A DNA stretch of 64,000 nt from Arthrobacter globiformis (GTDB lineage Bacteria; Actinomycetota; Actinomycetes; Actinomycetales; Micrococcaceae): NCBI RefSeq assembly GCF_003261175.1, contig NZ_QLNP01000105.1:186001-250000 (forward strand). Direction: 5' to 3'. The notes below the pieces were generated by a model, which was not told the DNA's origin, did no database searches, and worked only from the letters and a program-made list of their open reading frames with translations. The translations under genes and the position numbers were made by a program. The stretch's first letter is position 1; every line of letters starts with the position of its first letter. This document shows, one piece after another, positions 25,656 through 38,000 of this stretch.

Positions 25656-25848
25656 GGGGTCTCTTTTCGTGGTGCGGGCACTTTAGGGACAGCGTTGTGG
25701 CTTGGTGTTGATGTTTCAACAATTTCACCGGTCAGTAAAGGTTAAAGGGTTTCCCTGTGAATTTCCCTACTATTTGCTGTGACGTGGGGAGCCGTGTGGG
25801 CCCCTACCGGATTCCGCGCCACGACGGGCTCCCCGGTAGTCTAGGAGT
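25656..25848. promoter_or_regulatory. Divergent region between the flavin operon and argS
   Basis: The 193-nt gap drives both directions. On the argS side TAGTCT (25837-25842) lies six bases before GTG 25849. On the flavin-operon side a short inverted repeat TGTTGA-TGTT-TCAACA (25706-25721) lies about 50 nt upstream of the FMN_bind start and is a possible operator; its 6-bp arms could be chance. Confidence 0.45.
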
Positions 25849-27498
25849 GTGACTCCCGAAGAACTCTCCCTCGCAATATCCGCCTGCCTGAAAGACGCCG
25901 TTGCCGCCGGCGACATCGCCCTTGCCGAGGCGGCGATACCGGAATCCGTCCTGGTGGAGCGTCCGAAGAACCGGGAGCACGGCGACTGGGCCACCAACAT
26001 CGCCCTGCAGCTGGCAAAGAAGGCCGGAACCAACCCGCGCGAATTCGCCACGCTGCTCAGCGCGCGGCTTAAGGACATCAACGGCGTTGCCGGTGTGGAA
26101 ATCGCCGGTCCCGGCTTCCTTAACATCACGGTTGACGCGGCGGCCGCCGGAGCGCTGGCCAAAGCCATCGTCGAAGCGGGCAGCGAGTACGGCACCAACG
26201 CCGCGCTTGCCGGCCACACCGTCAACATGGAGTTTGTCTCCGCCAACCCCACCGGGCCGCTGCACATCGGCCACACGCGCTGGGCTGCCCTCGGTGACTC
26301 GATCGCCAGGGTGCTTCGCGCCTCGGGTGCCGACGTCACCGCCGAGTACTACATCAACGACGCCGGTTCCCAGATGAACGTCTTCGCCAACTCGGTGCTG
26401 TCGCGCCTGCACGGCCGCGACGTGCCTGAGGGCGGCTACCCGGGCGAATACATCCGCGACTTGGGCCACGATGTCTTGACCCGGCACCCGGACATCCGCG
26501 AACTGACCGATGCCGCGGCGCTGCCCGTGATCCGCGCCGCGGCCTACGAGGCGCAGCTCAAGGACATCAAGGACACCCTGGCTGACTTTGGGGTCGCCTT
26601 CGACGTGTTCTTCTCCGAGCAGGAACTTCACGACGCCGGCGCGATCGAAAGTGCGGTTGCCCGCCTTCGCGAGCAGGGCCACGTGTTCGACGACGGCGGT
26701 GCCGTCTGGCTGCGCACCACCGACTTCGGTGATGACAAGGACCGCGTGATGATCCGCGCGAACGGCGAGCCGACCTACTTCGCGGCCGATGCCGCGTACT
26801 ACCTGTCCAAGAAGGACCGCGGCTACACGGAAAAGATCTACCTCCTGGGAGCCGACCACCACGGCTACATCAACCGGCTCAAGGCCATCGCCGCCGCCGC
26901 CGGCGATGATCCCGAGGTCAACATCGAGGTCCTGATCGGCCAGCTGGTTTCCGTCAACGGCGCCAAACTCTCCAAGCGCGCCGGCAACATCATTGAGCTC
27001 AAGGACCTGATCTCCTGGCTGGGAACGGACGCGGTCCGCTACTCGCTGGCACGCTTCCCGGCCGACTCCCCGCTCACGCTGGACCCCGAGCTGCTCAAGA
27101 AGCACTCCAACGAGAACCCCGTGTTCTACGTGCAGTATGCGCACGCCCGTTCCCGCGGCACCGCGCGTAACGCCGTGGCTGCCGGAGTGGACCGGAGCGC
27201 CTTCGACGCCTCCCTGCTGGACCACGCCACGGAGAACGAACTGCTGTCCTACCTGGGCAGCTACCCCTCCATCGTGGCCAAGGCAGCGGAACTGCGCGAG
27301 CCGCACCGCGTGGCACGGCACCTCGAGGTCATCGCCGGCGCCTACCACCGCTGGTACGACGCCTGCCGGGTGGCGCCCATGGGTGACGAACCGGTTACGG
27401 ACACCAACCGCACCAGGCTGTGGCTCAATGACGCCACCAGCCAGGTGCTGGCCAACGGACTTGAACTGCTGGGCGTTTCGGCGCCGGAACGGATGTGA
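25849..27498 (+). CDS. argS: Arginyl-tRNA synthetase
   Basis: Class I aminoacyl-tRNA synthetase of 549 residues that charges tRNA-Arg. The HIGH-type motif is GPLHIGHTR (about residue 132) and the KMSKS-equivalent is KLSKRAGN (about 376); the C-terminal DALR anticodon domain ends GVSAPERM. GTG 25849 sits six nt behind a TAGTCT -10 box, so the operon mRNA is probably leaderless. It overlaps lysA by 4 nt; the argS-lysA pairing is also known in Corynebacterium, where it is an operon. Confidence 0.97.
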   Translation: MTPEELSLAISACLKDAVAAGDIALAEAAIPESVLVERPKNREHGDWATNIALQLAKKAGTNPREFATLLSARLKDINGVAGVEIAGPGFLNITVDAAAAGALAKAIVEAGSEYGTNAALAGHTVNMEFVSANPTGPLHIGHTRWAALGDSIARVLRASGADVTAEYYINDAGSQMNVFANSVLSRLHGRDVPEGGYPGEYIRDLGHDVLTRHPDIRELTDAAALPVIRAAAYEAQLKDIKDTLADFGVAFDVFFSEQELHDAGAIESAVARLREQGHVFDDGGAVWLRTTDFGDDKDRVMIRANGEPTYFAADAAYYLSKKDRGYTEKIYLLGADHHGYINRLKAIAAAAGDDPEVNIEVLIGQLVSVNGAKLSKRAGNIIELKDLISWLGTDAVRYSLARFPADSPLTLDPELLKKHSNENPVFYVQYAHARSRGTARNAVAAGVDRSAFDASLLDHATENELLSYLGSYPSIVAKAAELREPHRVARHLEVIAGAYHRWYDACRVAPMGDEPVTDTNRTRLWLNDATSQVLANGLELLGVSAPERM

Positions 27499-28997
27499 TT
27501 CGGTTGCAAACCACCAACACCGAAACCACCAGCGCAGCCTCGCCGCTGGCTCCGGAGTGGCTCGCCGTCCCCTCGGACATCAACGCCCTCCACACCCCCG
27601 TGTGGGCCGGCGGAGTGGAGCGGAGTGCCGGCGGTGAACTGGCCATTGACGGCATCCCGGTCAGCAGCCTCAAGGAACAGTTCGGCACGCCACTTTTCGT
27701 CATGAGCGAATCGGACTTCCGTGCACGTGCCCGCGCCTTCAAGGACGCGTTCGACGAAGCCTTTGCCGACATCTGCGGGGGAGTGGATGTCTACTACGCC
27801 GGCAAGTCATTCCTCTGCACCGCCGTCGCGGCATGGGTCGCCGAAGAAGGGCTGCGGCTGGACACGTGTTCCGGCGGCGAACTCGCCGTAGCCGCCCGCG
27901 CCGGCATCGACGGCGCCAACCTCTCGCTGCACGGCAACAACAAGTCCGACGCCGAGATCAACCGGGCGCTGGACATGGACCTCGGCCGCATTGTGGTGGA
28001 CAGCCTCGACGAGCTGGAGCGCGTGGCCAAAATCGCCTCCGGCCGCGGGGAGACCGCCAAGGTCATGCTGCGGCTGACGCCCGGCGTGCACGCCCATACC
28101 CACGAGTTCATCGCCACCGCCCACGAAGACCAGAAATTCGGCCTCTCCATGGCGGAGGATACGACCGACGAAGCAGGCCTGTCCGCCGCCGAGGAGGCCG
28201 TCGCCGCGGCAACGTCCTACCCCAGCGTGGAGCTGCTGGGCCTGCACTGCCATATCGGTTCGCAGATCTTCGAGCCGGACGGCTTTGCGCTGGCCGCGCA
28301 GAAGCTCCTGACCTTCCTGGCCGCCGTGCAGGCCAAATATTCCATTACCCTTCCCGAGCTTGACCTCGGCGGCGGCTACGGCATCGCCTACACGCCCGTG
28401 GACACGCCCCGCCCGGCAGCCGACATCGCGCAGGCGATGGCCGCCGTCGTACGTTCCAAGTGCTCCGAACTGGGCATCACCGCACCCCGGATTTCCATCG
28501 AGCCCGGCCGCGCGATCGTGGGCAGCAGCACCTTCACGCTGTACGAGGTGGGCACGCTGAAAACCGTCCGCGTGGACGCCCCGGCCGGCGGCGACGGCGC
28601 AGCCGGTGAAAATACTGCTAAAAACGTTACGCACCCGCGCCGCTATGTGTCAGTGGACGGCGGCATGAGCGACAACGCCCGTCCGGTGCTGTACGACGCG
28701 GATTATTCGGCCATTCTCGCGTCGCGGACCTCCGCCGCGGCCCCGCAGCTGTCCCGCGTAGTGGGCAAACATTGCGAGAGCGGCGACATAGTTGTTAGAG
28801 ATGTATATCTGCCCGAGGACGTGGCAGCCGGTGATCTGCTCGCTGTACCGGGGACCGGCGCCTACTGCTGGGCCCTGTCAAGCAACTACAACTATCTGGC
28901 CCGGCCGGGCGTTGTCGCTGTGCGCGACGGATCTCCCCGGCTGATTGTCCGCGGGGAAACCGAAGAAGATCTGCTGAACCGCGACATGGGAGCCTGA
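27495..28997 (+). CDS. lysA: Diaminopimelate decarboxylase
   Basis: PLP enzyme that makes L-lysine from meso-diaminopimelate, the last step of lysine synthesis. The 500 residues show the PLP lysine in VYYAGKSF (about residue 100), the Gly-rich phosphate site LDLGGGYGIAY, EPGRAIVG, and the YVSVDGGMSDNARP region. About 25 extra residues (PAGGDGAAGENTAKNVTHP) interrupt the region before it, a disordered insert. GTG 27495 overlaps the argS stop. The next gene follows with no gap. Confidence 0.96.
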   Translation: MIRLQTTNTETTSAASPLAPEWLAVPSDINALHTPVWAGGVERSAGGELAIDGIPVSSLKEQFGTPLFVMSESDFRARARAFKDAFDEAFADICGGVDVYYAGKSFLCTAVAAWVAEEGLRLDTCSGGELAVAARAGIDGANLSLHGNNKSDAEINRALDMDLGRIVVDSLDELERVAKIASGRGETAKVMLRLTPGVHAHTHEFIATAHEDQKFGLSMAEDTTDEAGLSAAEEAVAAATSYPSVELLGLHCHIGSQIFEPDGFALAAQKLLTFLAAVQAKYSITLPELDLGGGYGIAYTPVDTPRPAADIAQAMAAVVRSKCSELGITAPRISIEPGRAIVGSSTFTLYEVGTLKTVRVDAPAGGDGAAGENTAKNVTHPRRYVSVDGGMSDNARPVLYDADYSAILASRTSAAAPQLSRVVGKHCESGDIVVRDVYLPEDVAAGDLLAVPGTGAYCWALSSNYNYLARPGVVAVRDGSPRLIVRGETEEDLLNRDMGA

Positions 28998-30326
28998 ATG
29001 ACCGAATTGCGAACCCTGAAAGTGGCCCTGCTGGGCTGTGGCAACGTCGGGGCTCAGGTGGCGCGGATTCTGATTGACGACGCCGGCACCCTGGCGCCGC
29101 GCACCGGCGCCCGCCTGGAACTGGCCGGCATCGCGGTGCGTAACCTCGACGCCGAACGCGACGTGGACCTCCCGCGCGACCTCTTCACCACCGACGGTGA
29201 AACGCTGGTCAAGGAGGCTGACCTCGTGATCGAGCTGATGGGCGGCATCGAGCCTGCCCGCTCGCTGATCCTCTCCGCCATCCAGAACGGCGCCAGCGTG
29301 GTCACGGGCAACAAGGCCCTGCTGGCCGCCGATGGTCCTGCACTCTACGAAGAAGCGGACAAGGCCGGCGTCGAGCTGTCCTACGAAGCCGCCGTGGCAG
29401 GCGCCATCCCCATCCTGCGCCCCATCCGCGACAGCCTCTCCGGTGACCGCATCACCCGCGTGCTCGGCATCGTCAACGGCACCACCAACTTCATCCTTGA
29501 CCAGATGGACTCCACCGGCGCGCAGTTCGCCGACGCACTTGCCGAGGCCCAGCGGCTCGGCTACGCCGAGGCTGACCCGACGGCCGACGTCGAGGGGCAC
29601 GACGCCGCGGCCAAGGCCGCCATCCTGGCGTCCCTGTCCTTCCACACCCGCTTCGACCTCGAGAACGTCTACTGCGAGGGCATCACCCGCGTCAGCGCCG
29701 CCGACATCGCCGCCGCCAAGGAAGCGGGCTTCGTCATCAAGCTGCTGGCCATCGCCGAGAAAATCACCGCCACTGGCACGGAAACAGCCGGCAACGAGGG
29801 CGTTTCCGTGCGCGTCCACCCGACGCTCCTGCCGCGCGAGCACCCGCTGGCAGCCGTCCGCGGTGCGTTCAACGCCGTCTTTGTCGAGGCGGAGAACGCC
29901 GGCGAGCTGATGTTCTACGGCCAGGGCGCCGGCGGAACCCCGACGGCGTCTGCCGTGCTGGGCGACCTCGTCTCGGCGGCCCGCCGGATCGTCCTGGGCG
30001 GCCCCGGACGCATCGAGTCCACCACCGGCCACGTCCCGGCGCTGCCGATCGATGCCGCAACCACCAGCTACTACATCGGCCTGGACGTTGCGGACCAGCC
30101 CGGCGTGCTGGCGAAGATCGCCCAGCTGTTCGCCGAGCACGGCGTATCCATCGAAATCATGCGCCAGACCATCCACCGCGATGCCGACTCCAACGTGGAA
30201 TCGGCCGAGCTGCGGATCGTCACCCACCGCGCAAGCGAAGCTGCACTGGCAGCAACCGTCGAAGCCGTGAAGGCCCTCGACGTGATCAATTCCGTTACAT
30301 CCGTACTGCGGGTAGAAGGAGCTTAA
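28998..30326 (+). CDS. hom: Homoserine dehydrogenase
   Basis: Reduces aspartate semialdehyde to homoserine for threonine and methionine. The 442 residues have an NAD(P) Rossmann motif (LLGCGNVGAQVARIL), the homoserine signature (GIVNGTTNFILDQM ... AEADPTADVEGHDAAAKAAIL) and a C-terminal ACT domain (about 355-435; YIGLDVADQPGVLAKIAQLFAEHGVSIEIMRQ) that normally gives threonine feedback inhibition. ATG follows the lysA stop directly, so translation is coupled. Confidence 0.96.
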   Translation: MTELRTLKVALLGCGNVGAQVARILIDDAGTLAPRTGARLELAGIAVRNLDAERDVDLPRDLFTTDGETLVKEADLVIELMGGIEPARSLILSAIQNGASVVTGNKALLAADGPALYEEADKAGVELSYEAAVAGAIPILRPIRDSLSGDRITRVLGIVNGTTNFILDQMDSTGAQFADALAEAQRLGYAEADPTADVEGHDAAAKAAILASLSFHTRFDLENVYCEGITRVSAADIAAAKEAGFVIKLLAIAEKITATGTETAGNEGVSVRVHPTLLPREHPLAAVRGAFNAVFVEAENAGELMFYGQGAGGTPTASAVLGDLVSAARRIVLGGPGRIESTTGHVPALPIDAATTSYYIGLDVADQPGVLAKIAQLFAEHGVSIEIMRQTIHRDADSNVESAELRIVTHRASEAALAATVEAVKALDVINSVTSVLRVEGA

Positions 30327-31433
30327 GTGGCTCACCAATGGCGCGGTGTCATCCGCGAATATGCTGACCGTCTGCCCGTCACGGCGGCCACCAAGGTCAT
30401 CACCCTCGGGGAGGGCGGCACCCCCCTGGTTTATGCGCAGAAGCTGTCCGAACTGACGGGCTCCGAGGTCTACCTCAAGGTCGAGGGCATGAACCCCACC
30501 GGTTCCTTCAAGGACCGCGGCATGACCATGGCCATGACCGCGGCCGTTGAGGCCGGGGCCAAGGCCGTGGTGTGCGCCTCCACCGGCAACACCTCAGCGT
30601 CCGCCGCAGCATACGCCACCGCCGCCGGCCTGACGTGTGCCGTGCTGGTGCCCGAAGGCAAGATCTCCATGGGCAAGCTGAGCCAGGCCATCGCGCACGG
30701 CGCCACGCTCCTGCAGGTCGACGGCAACTTCGACAACTGCCTGGACATCGCCCGCAAGCTGGGCGAATCCTACCCGGTATTCCTGGTCAACTCCGTGAAT
30801 CCGGCCCGCATCCAGGGCCAGAAGACCGGCGCCTTCGAGATCGTCGATGCCCTGGGCGACGCCCCGGACATCCACGTGCTCCCGGTCGGCAACGCCGGAA
30901 ACATCACGGCCTACTGGAAGGGCTACAAGGAGTACTCCGCCCCGTTCGAGTCCGAAACTGCCGGAACCCTCGCTCCCGTCGCCACCAGGACCCCCGCCAT
31001 GTGGGGCTTCCAGGCCGCAGGCGCCGCGCCCTTCGTGGCCGGCCACCCCATCACGGAACCGGATACCATCGCCACCGCTATCCGGATCGGCAATCCTGCC
31101 TCCTGGGACGGCGCCATTGCGGCCCGTGACGAGTCCGGCGGATTCATCGATTCCGTCACTGACGAGGAAATCCTGGCCGCCCACCGCTGGCTGTCTTCCG
31201 GTGAGGGCGTCTTCGTGGAGCCCGGCTCGGCGGCCGGCGTCGCAGGCCTGCTCAAGAAGCACGCCGCAGGGGAGGTACCCGCCGGCAAGACCATCGCCAT
31301 CACCGTCACCGGACACGGCCTCAAGGACCCGCAGTGGGCCCTCAGGACCGAGGACGGCAGCGATGTCCAGCCTGTCAAAGTGTCCAACGACGTCGTGACC
31401 GTTGCTGCGGAACTGGGACTGGAAGACAAATAA
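30327..31433 (+). CDS. thrC: Threonine synthase
   Basis: PLP enzyme converting O-phosphohomoserine to threonine. The 368 residues carry the PLP lysine in [11 protein letters not shown] (about residue 62), [15 protein letters not shown] and the glycine loop [15 protein letters not shown]. This is the short bacterial class without the extended N-terminus. The GTG start follows the hom stop with no gap. Order hom-thrC-thrB is as in mycobacteria. Confidence 0.96.
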   Translation: MAHQWRGVIREYADRLPVTAATKVITLGEGGTPLVYAQKLSELTGSEVYLKVEGMNPTGSFKDRGMTMAMTAAVEAGAKAVVCASTGNTSASAAAYATAAGLTCAVLVPEGKISMGKLSQAIAHGATLLQVDGNFDNCLDIARKLGESYPVFLVNSVNPARIQGQKTGAFEIVDALGDAPDIHVLPVGNAGNITAYWKGYKEYSAPFESETAGTLAPVATRTPAMWGFQAAGAAPFVAGHPITEPDTIATAIRIGNPASWDGAIAARDESGGFIDSVTDEEILAAHRWLSSGEGVFVEPGSAAGVAGLLKKHAAGEVPAGKTIAITVTGHGLKDPQWALRTEDGSDVQPVKVSNDVVTVAAELGLEDK

Positions 31434-31435
31434 CA

Positions 31436-32410
31436 GTGGAAACCATGCTGCCGCAGACCGCCCAGCTGCCCGCCATCCAGGCCGGGCAGCAGGTGACGGT
31501 CCGGGTTCCGGGCACCAGCGCAAACCTCGGTCCCGGCTATGACAGCCTCGGACTGGCGCTGACCCTGCACGACACCCTCACCGTGGAAAGCCTGGACAGC
31601 GACGAGCTGGTCTTCGAGCTCAGCGGTGAGGGTGCGGATTCCCTGCCGCGGGACGCCAGCCACCTGGTGGTCCGGGCGATGAATGCCGCCTTCGGGCGGC
31701 TGGGCTACCGCCACACGGGCCTGAAGATCACGGCGGAAAACGTCAACCCGCACGGCCGTGGCCTGGGCTCGTCGGCGTCCGCGGTCGTGGCAGCCGTGAC
31801 CGCGGCCAACGCGCTGCTGCCGGCGGGGAAGCAGCGGGACCGGAACTGGATCCTGCAGCTGACCAGCGAGATTGAAGGCCACCCGGACAACGTCGCTCCG
31901 GCGATCTACGGCGGACTCGCGCTGTCGTGGCAGGACAGTGACCAGTACAGCAGCACATGCGCCACCGTGGACGCCGCCGTCATCCCCATCGTGGCGGTTC
32001 CGGACTTCGAGCTCTCCACCGAGGCCGCGCGCGCTTTGCTGCCTGCGTCCATCGGCCATCACGCGGCCGCGATGAACTCCGGCCGCGCAGCACTTCTGAT
32101 CCATGCCCTGACGCAGAAGCCTGAATTCCTGCTTGCCGGCACCGAAGACTTCCTGCACCAGAGCTACCGCGCCGAGGCCATGCGGCCCAGTGCGGCACTT
32201 ATCCGGGCCCTGCGCGATGCCGGCCACGCTGCCGTTGTCTCCGGAGCCGGGCCCACGGTTCTGGTCCTGGCTAACGGCGAGGCGGAGGCGGCCGCCGTTC
32301 TGCAATTCATTGCCTCGTTTTCCGAGGCAAATACGCCGGACATCAACTGGCGTGTGATGAAGCTGGCGGTCGACGTCGAAGGTGCTAAAGTGGGAGTGCA
32401 CCGGCGGTAA
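31436..32410 (+). CDS. thrB: Homoserine kinase
   Basis: GHMP-family kinase that phosphorylates homoserine for ThrC. The 324 residues contain VRVPGTSANLGPGYDSLGLAL near the N-terminus, the ATP loop PHGRGLGSSASAVVAAV (about residue 102) and a C-terminal SGAGPTVLVLA. GTG 31436 is two bases past the thrC stop; ATG 31445 is an alternative. It ends the five-gene amino acid operon. Confidence 0.95.
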   Translation: METMLPQTAQLPAIQAGQQVTVRVPGTSANLGPGYDSLGLALTLHDTLTVESLDSDELVFELSGEGADSLPRDASHLVVRAMNAAFGRLGYRHTGLKITAENVNPHGRGLGSSASAVVAAVTAANALLPAGKQRDRNWILQLTSEIEGHPDNVAPAIYGGLALSWQDSDQYSSTCATVDAAVIPIVAVPDFELSTEAARALLPASIGHHAAAMNSGRAALLIHALTQKPEFLLAGTEDFLHQSYRAEAMRPSAALIRALRDAGHAAVVSGAGPTVLVLANGEAEAAAVLQFIASFSEANTPDINWRVMKLAVDVEGAKVGVHRR

Positions 32411-32873
32411 CACCGCATGCAGTCTCCGCAGTCAGCACCGCATTCACTGAGCAGTTTTCATTCATTGAACACAATATTCATTGATGCAGCCAGACGGCGA
32501 CTCTGCAGTCGAGAGGGCCCTGCAGCCAAGAGACCGTGCAGTCACCGACTCCGAAAAATGGCCTTAACCGGTCATCGGGTCAGAATCTGCTTCGATCTGC
32601 TGCTGCTGCTTCGATCTCTTATTTGCACGATATTTTCCGGTGCCACCTGCTTGGCCTGGCCAGGAACCTACAGATGTGTTTCTGTTCCCTGAACCGCCAG
32701 TCCGCCGCCCCGCCAGCTATGCGGAGCGTTTGAAGGTGATCAGTATCCGGCCCTGCTGGCCGAAATCCAACCGGCAAGGCCGAACATCGCGGCTGCAGAT
32801 CTGAACTGCAGCCCAGATCCAATCATCGCGTCCAGCTCACAGTCTGGACGCCGTCGAGGGGGAAGGATCCTTC
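32411..32873 (+). promoter_or_regulatory. Long structured leader of rho
   Basis: The 463-nt space before rho holds no gene I trust; a 91-codon frame from 32417 has no recognisable protein features. It is rich in repeated TGCAGYC (32418, 32485, 32504, 32521, 32537; near-copy 32427). Close to rho are two hairpins: 32791-32813 (8-bp stem GGCTGCAG) which competes with a 6-bp stem 32798-32803/32814-32819, and 32828-32851 (GCGTCCAG stem), just before the ribosome site GGAAGGA. A long leader fits known autogenous attenuation of rho genes; the exact promoter is not evident. Confidence 0.6.
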
Positions 32874-35090
<2,217 letters not shown>

Positions 35091-35097
35091 CTGAGCT

Positions 35098-35138
35098 AAG
35101 GGTGGGGCCGTCGCGTAGTTTCGCGGGCCCCACCCTTT
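35098..35138 (+). terminator. Intrinsic terminator after rho
   Basis: A 12-bp perfect stem (AAGGGTGGGGCC at 35098-35109 with 35126-35137) and a 16-nt loop, ending in TTTG. It separates rho from prfA. Confidence 0.85.
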
Positions 35139-35198
35139 GTCGTTCCACCTAACGCCGCCGCATAACTAGACTTGAGAGAGTCGAAAGAGGTTTGAAAA

Positions 35199-36272
35199 AT
35201 GTTTGAGTCCGTACAGGGCCTGTTGGATGAGCATGATTCCATCCAGGCGCAGCTGGGGGATCCGGCTGTTTATGCTGACCAGAAGCTGGCGCGGAAGCTG
35301 GGACGGCGGTCTGCTCAGCTGAACGGCATTGTGGAGGCCTACCACAAGTGGCATGCGCTGCATGATGACCTCGCGGCTGCCAAGGAGATGGCTGCCGAGG
35401 ACCCTGACTTTGCTGCCGAGGTGCCTGAACTGGAGGAAGCTTTGGAAGCCGCGGCGGCGCGGCTGACGCGGCTGCTGATTCCCCGGGACCCCGACGATGC
35501 TCGCAATGTGATCCTTGAGGTCAAGGGCGGTGAAGGCGGCGACGAGGCGGCACTGTTCGCGGGCGACCTGCTGCGCATGTACACCCGCTACGCAGAGTCC
35601 CGCGGCTGGAAGACCGAGATCATCTCCTCCACCGAGTCCGACCTCGGCGGCTACAAGGACGTCCAGGTGGCCGTCAAGGGCAGCTCCAACGATCCCGCCG
35701 AAGGCGTGTACGCTCGGCTCAAGTTCGAGGGCGGCGTGCACCGCGTGCAGCGCGTGCCTGTCACCGAATCGCAGGGGCGCATCCACACCTCGGCCGCGGG
35801 CGTGCTGGTCCTGCCCGAGGTGGATGAGCCCGAAGAGCTCGAGATCAACCAGAACGACCTCAAAATCGACGTGTACCGGTCCTCGGGTCCTGGCGGCCAG
35901 TCCGTCAACACCACAGACTCCGCCGTCCGCATCACGCACCTTCCCACGGGAATCGTCGTGGCCATGCAGAACGAGAAGTCCCAGCTGCAGAACCGCGAAG
36001 CAGGCATGCGCGTCCTCCGCGCCCGCATCCTGGCCCACCAGCAGGAGCAGATCGACGCCGAGAACTCCGCACAGCGGAAATCCCAGATCCGCACGATGGA
36101 CCGCTCGGAGCGTATCCGTACCTATAACTACCCGGAAAACCGGATCGCCGACCACCGCACTGGCTACAAGGCCTACAACCTTGACCAGGTCATGAATGGT
36201 GACCTCGAGCCGGTCATCCAGTCCGCCATCGAGATGGACGAGCAGGCGCGGCTGGACGCCATCGGCGACTAG
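35199..36272 (+). CDS. prfA: Peptide chain release factor 1
   Basis: RF1 frees the peptide at UAA and UAG stops. The 357 residues have the catalytic GGQ in [16 protein letters not shown] (about residue 233) and the codon-reading PxT tripeptide in [14 protein letters not shown] (about 187), which marks RF1 rather than RF2 (SPF). ATG 35199 follows AAAGAGG. The GGQ glutamine is the methylation target of PrmC, encoded next. Confidence 0.97.
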   Translation: MFESVQGLLDEHDSIQAQLGDPAVYADQKLARKLGRRSAQLNGIVEAYHKWHALHDDLAAAKEMAAEDPDFAAEVPELEEALEAAAARLTRLLIPRDPDDARNVILEVKGGEGGDEAALFAGDLLRMYTRYAESRGWKTEIISSTESDLGGYKDVQVAVKGSSNDPAEGVYARLKFEGGVHRVQRVPVTESQGRIHTSAAGVLVLPEVDEPEELEINQNDLKIDVYRSSGPGGQSVNTTDSAVRITHLPTGIVVAMQNEKSQLQNREAGMRVLRARILAHQQEQIDAENSAQRKSQIRTMDRSERIRTYNYPENRIADHRTGYKAYNLDQVMNGDLEPVIQSAIEMDEQARLDAIGD

Positions 36273-36287
36273 AAGCCCAGAGATTCC

Positions 36288-37196
36288 ATGACGTCCGAGC
36301 ACACTCCGGCTGCCCAATCCCTGCCCGCCCAGTCCCTGGCTGAGGCCGTCCGGGAAGCAACGGAGCTCCTCACCGAGGCCGGCGTCCCCAGCCCCCGGGT
36401 GGACGCCGAACTCCTGGCCGACCATCTGCTCGGCGTGGGCCTGGGGCGGCTGCGGGCCATGATGCTCGGCGATGCCCCTGCCCCGGCCGGCTACACCGAA
36501 CTCGTTGCCGAGCGCGCCACCCGGATTCCGCTCCAGCACATCACCGGCGTGGCGCACTTCCGCTACCTCCAGCTCGCGGTGGGACCCGGCGTGTTCATTC
36601 CGCGCCCGGAGACCGAATCCGTGGTGCAGCTGGTCATCGACCGGCTGCGCGCACTCGAACGTGCCGGCGTGGTCCGCCCCAAGGTGGTGGACCTGGGCAC
36701 CGGATCCGGTGCCATCGCTGGATCCATCGCACACGAGGTCCCCGAAGCCGAAGTCTTCGCGGTGGAGTTCAGCGAGTTCGCGCACGCCTGGGCGGCGAAG
36801 AACCTCCGGCCGCTGGGGGTCACCCTGCTGCTGGGGGACCTGCGGAACGCCCTGCCGGAACTCAACGGAACGTTCGACGTCGTCGTCTCCAACCCGCCGT
36901 ACATCCCCGCCGAAGCCATCCCCAACGAACCGGAAGTGGCGCTGCATGATCCGCCGGAAGCACTCTACGGCGGGGGAGCGGACGGCATGGAACTGCCGAC
37001 GGCGGCCGCCGCCTCCGCGGCGCGGCTCCTGGTTCCCGGCGGCTACTTCGTGATGGAACACGCCGAAGTCCAGGCCGGCTGGATATCGACGATGCTAGAG
37101 CGGACGGGGCTCTGGACCGACGTCACGACGCAATTTGACCTTAACGGCAAGGAACGCGCAACCAGCGCCGTCCTTGCCTTCCCGCCCGCGGAGTAA
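36288..37196 (+). CDS. prmC: Release factor glutamine methyltransferase PrmC
   Basis: SAM-dependent enzyme that N5-methylates the GGQ glutamine of RF1/RF2. The 302 residues have an N-terminal helical domain, the SAM motif VVDLGTGSGAIAGSIAHEVP (about 135) and the catalytic NPPYIP (about 203). It lies 15 nt after prfA, the classic substrate-enzyme pairing. Confidence 0.96.
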   Translation: MTSEHTPAAQSLPAQSLAEAVREATELLTEAGVPSPRVDAELLADHLLGVGLGRLRAMMLGDAPAPAGYTELVAERATRIPLQHITGVAHFRYLQLAVGPGVFIPRPETESVVQLVIDRLRALERAGVVRPKVVDLGTGSGAIAGSIAHEVPEAEVFAVEFSEFAHAWAAKNLRPLGVTLLLGDLRNALPELNGTFDVVVSNPPYIPAEAIPNEPEVALHDPPEALYGGGADGMELPTAAAASAARLLVPGGYFVMEHAEVQAGWISTMLERTGLWTDVTTQFDLNGKERATSAVLAFPPAE

Positions 37197-37211
37197 TGAA
37201 AGAATGAGGCA

Positions 37212-38000
37212 GTGACCACTACGTACAACTGCACGGCCGACGACGAGCGGACCGAAGGGATCGCCCACGCACGGCGGGCGATCCTGGAGAAGAAGTGCAT
37301 CGTCCTTCCCACGGACACCGTCTACGGAATCGCGGCCGATGCCTTTTCCCCGCAGGCCGTCACCATGCTGCTGGTCTCCAAGGGCCGCGGCCGGAACATG
37401 CCCCCGCCCGTCCTGATTCCCCGCCTGAATGCGCTCGACGGGCTGGCCACCGATGTGTACCCGGATGCCCGCCAGTTGGCCGAGGCCTTCTGGCCCGGCG
37501 GGCTGACCCTGATCTTCCACGCGCAGCCGTCCCTGGACTGGGACCTCGGCGAGACCAAGGGCACCGTTGCCCTTCGCATTCCGGACGATGAGGTGGCGAT
37601 TGATCTGCTGACCGTTACCGGACCCCTGGCCGTGTCCTCGGCAAACCGGACTGGCCAGGCTCCGGCGCAGACAGCCTTTGAAGCCCGTTCCCAGCTCGCG
37701 GAGTCGGTCGAGGTCTACCTTGAAGGCGGTTTCCGTCCGGTTGAGGGGACCGACGCCCGGCCGTCCACCATCGTGGATGCCACCTCGCTGCCGCTGCGCG
37801 TGGTCCGCGAGGGGGCCATCAGCCTGGAGCGGCTGCGCGAGGTGGTGCCCGGAGTTCTCGACATCAACGGCAACGCCGCGGACGAAGCTGAGCTCACCGC
37901 TACCCCGGAGGACGCTGCCTCCGAAGACGCGGTGCCCGAGAGTGCTGCTGACGCTCCTCTGCAGCCCGACGCCGGCGAAAAGCCCGCAAGCGCCGAATGA
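37212..38000 (+). CDS. L-threonylcarbamoyladenylate synthase (Sua5/YciO/TsaC family)
   Basis: Makes threonylcarbamoyl-AMP for the t6A37 modification of tRNAs. The 262 residues show the YrdC fold: ARRAILEKKCIVLPTDTVYGIAADAF at the start, KGRGRNMPPPVL, LAVSSANRTGQ and the end VVREGAISLERL. The last 45 residues are an acidic Ala/Glu-rich tail of low complexity. GTG 37212 is 15 nt after prmC. It overlaps the next gene by 4 nt. Confidence 0.93.
   Translation: MTTTYNCTADDERTEGIAHARRAILEKKCIVLPTDTVYGIAADAFSPQAVTMLLVSKGRGRNMPPPVLIPRLNALDGLATDVYPDARQLAEAFWPGGLTLIFHAQPSLDWDLGETKGTVALRIPDDEVAIDLLTVTGPLAVSSANRTGQAPAQTAFEARSQLAESVEVYLEGGFRPVEGTDARPSTIVDATSLPLRVVREGAISLERLREVVPGVLDINGNAADEAELTATPEDAASEDAVPESAADAPLQPDAGEKPASAE

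Noticed and set aside
32417-32692. A 91-codon frame in the rho leader as a possible leader protein
   Set aside because: No ribosome site, Cys/Arg/Ser-rich random-like composition, and no domain. A shorter leader peptide cannot be excluded.
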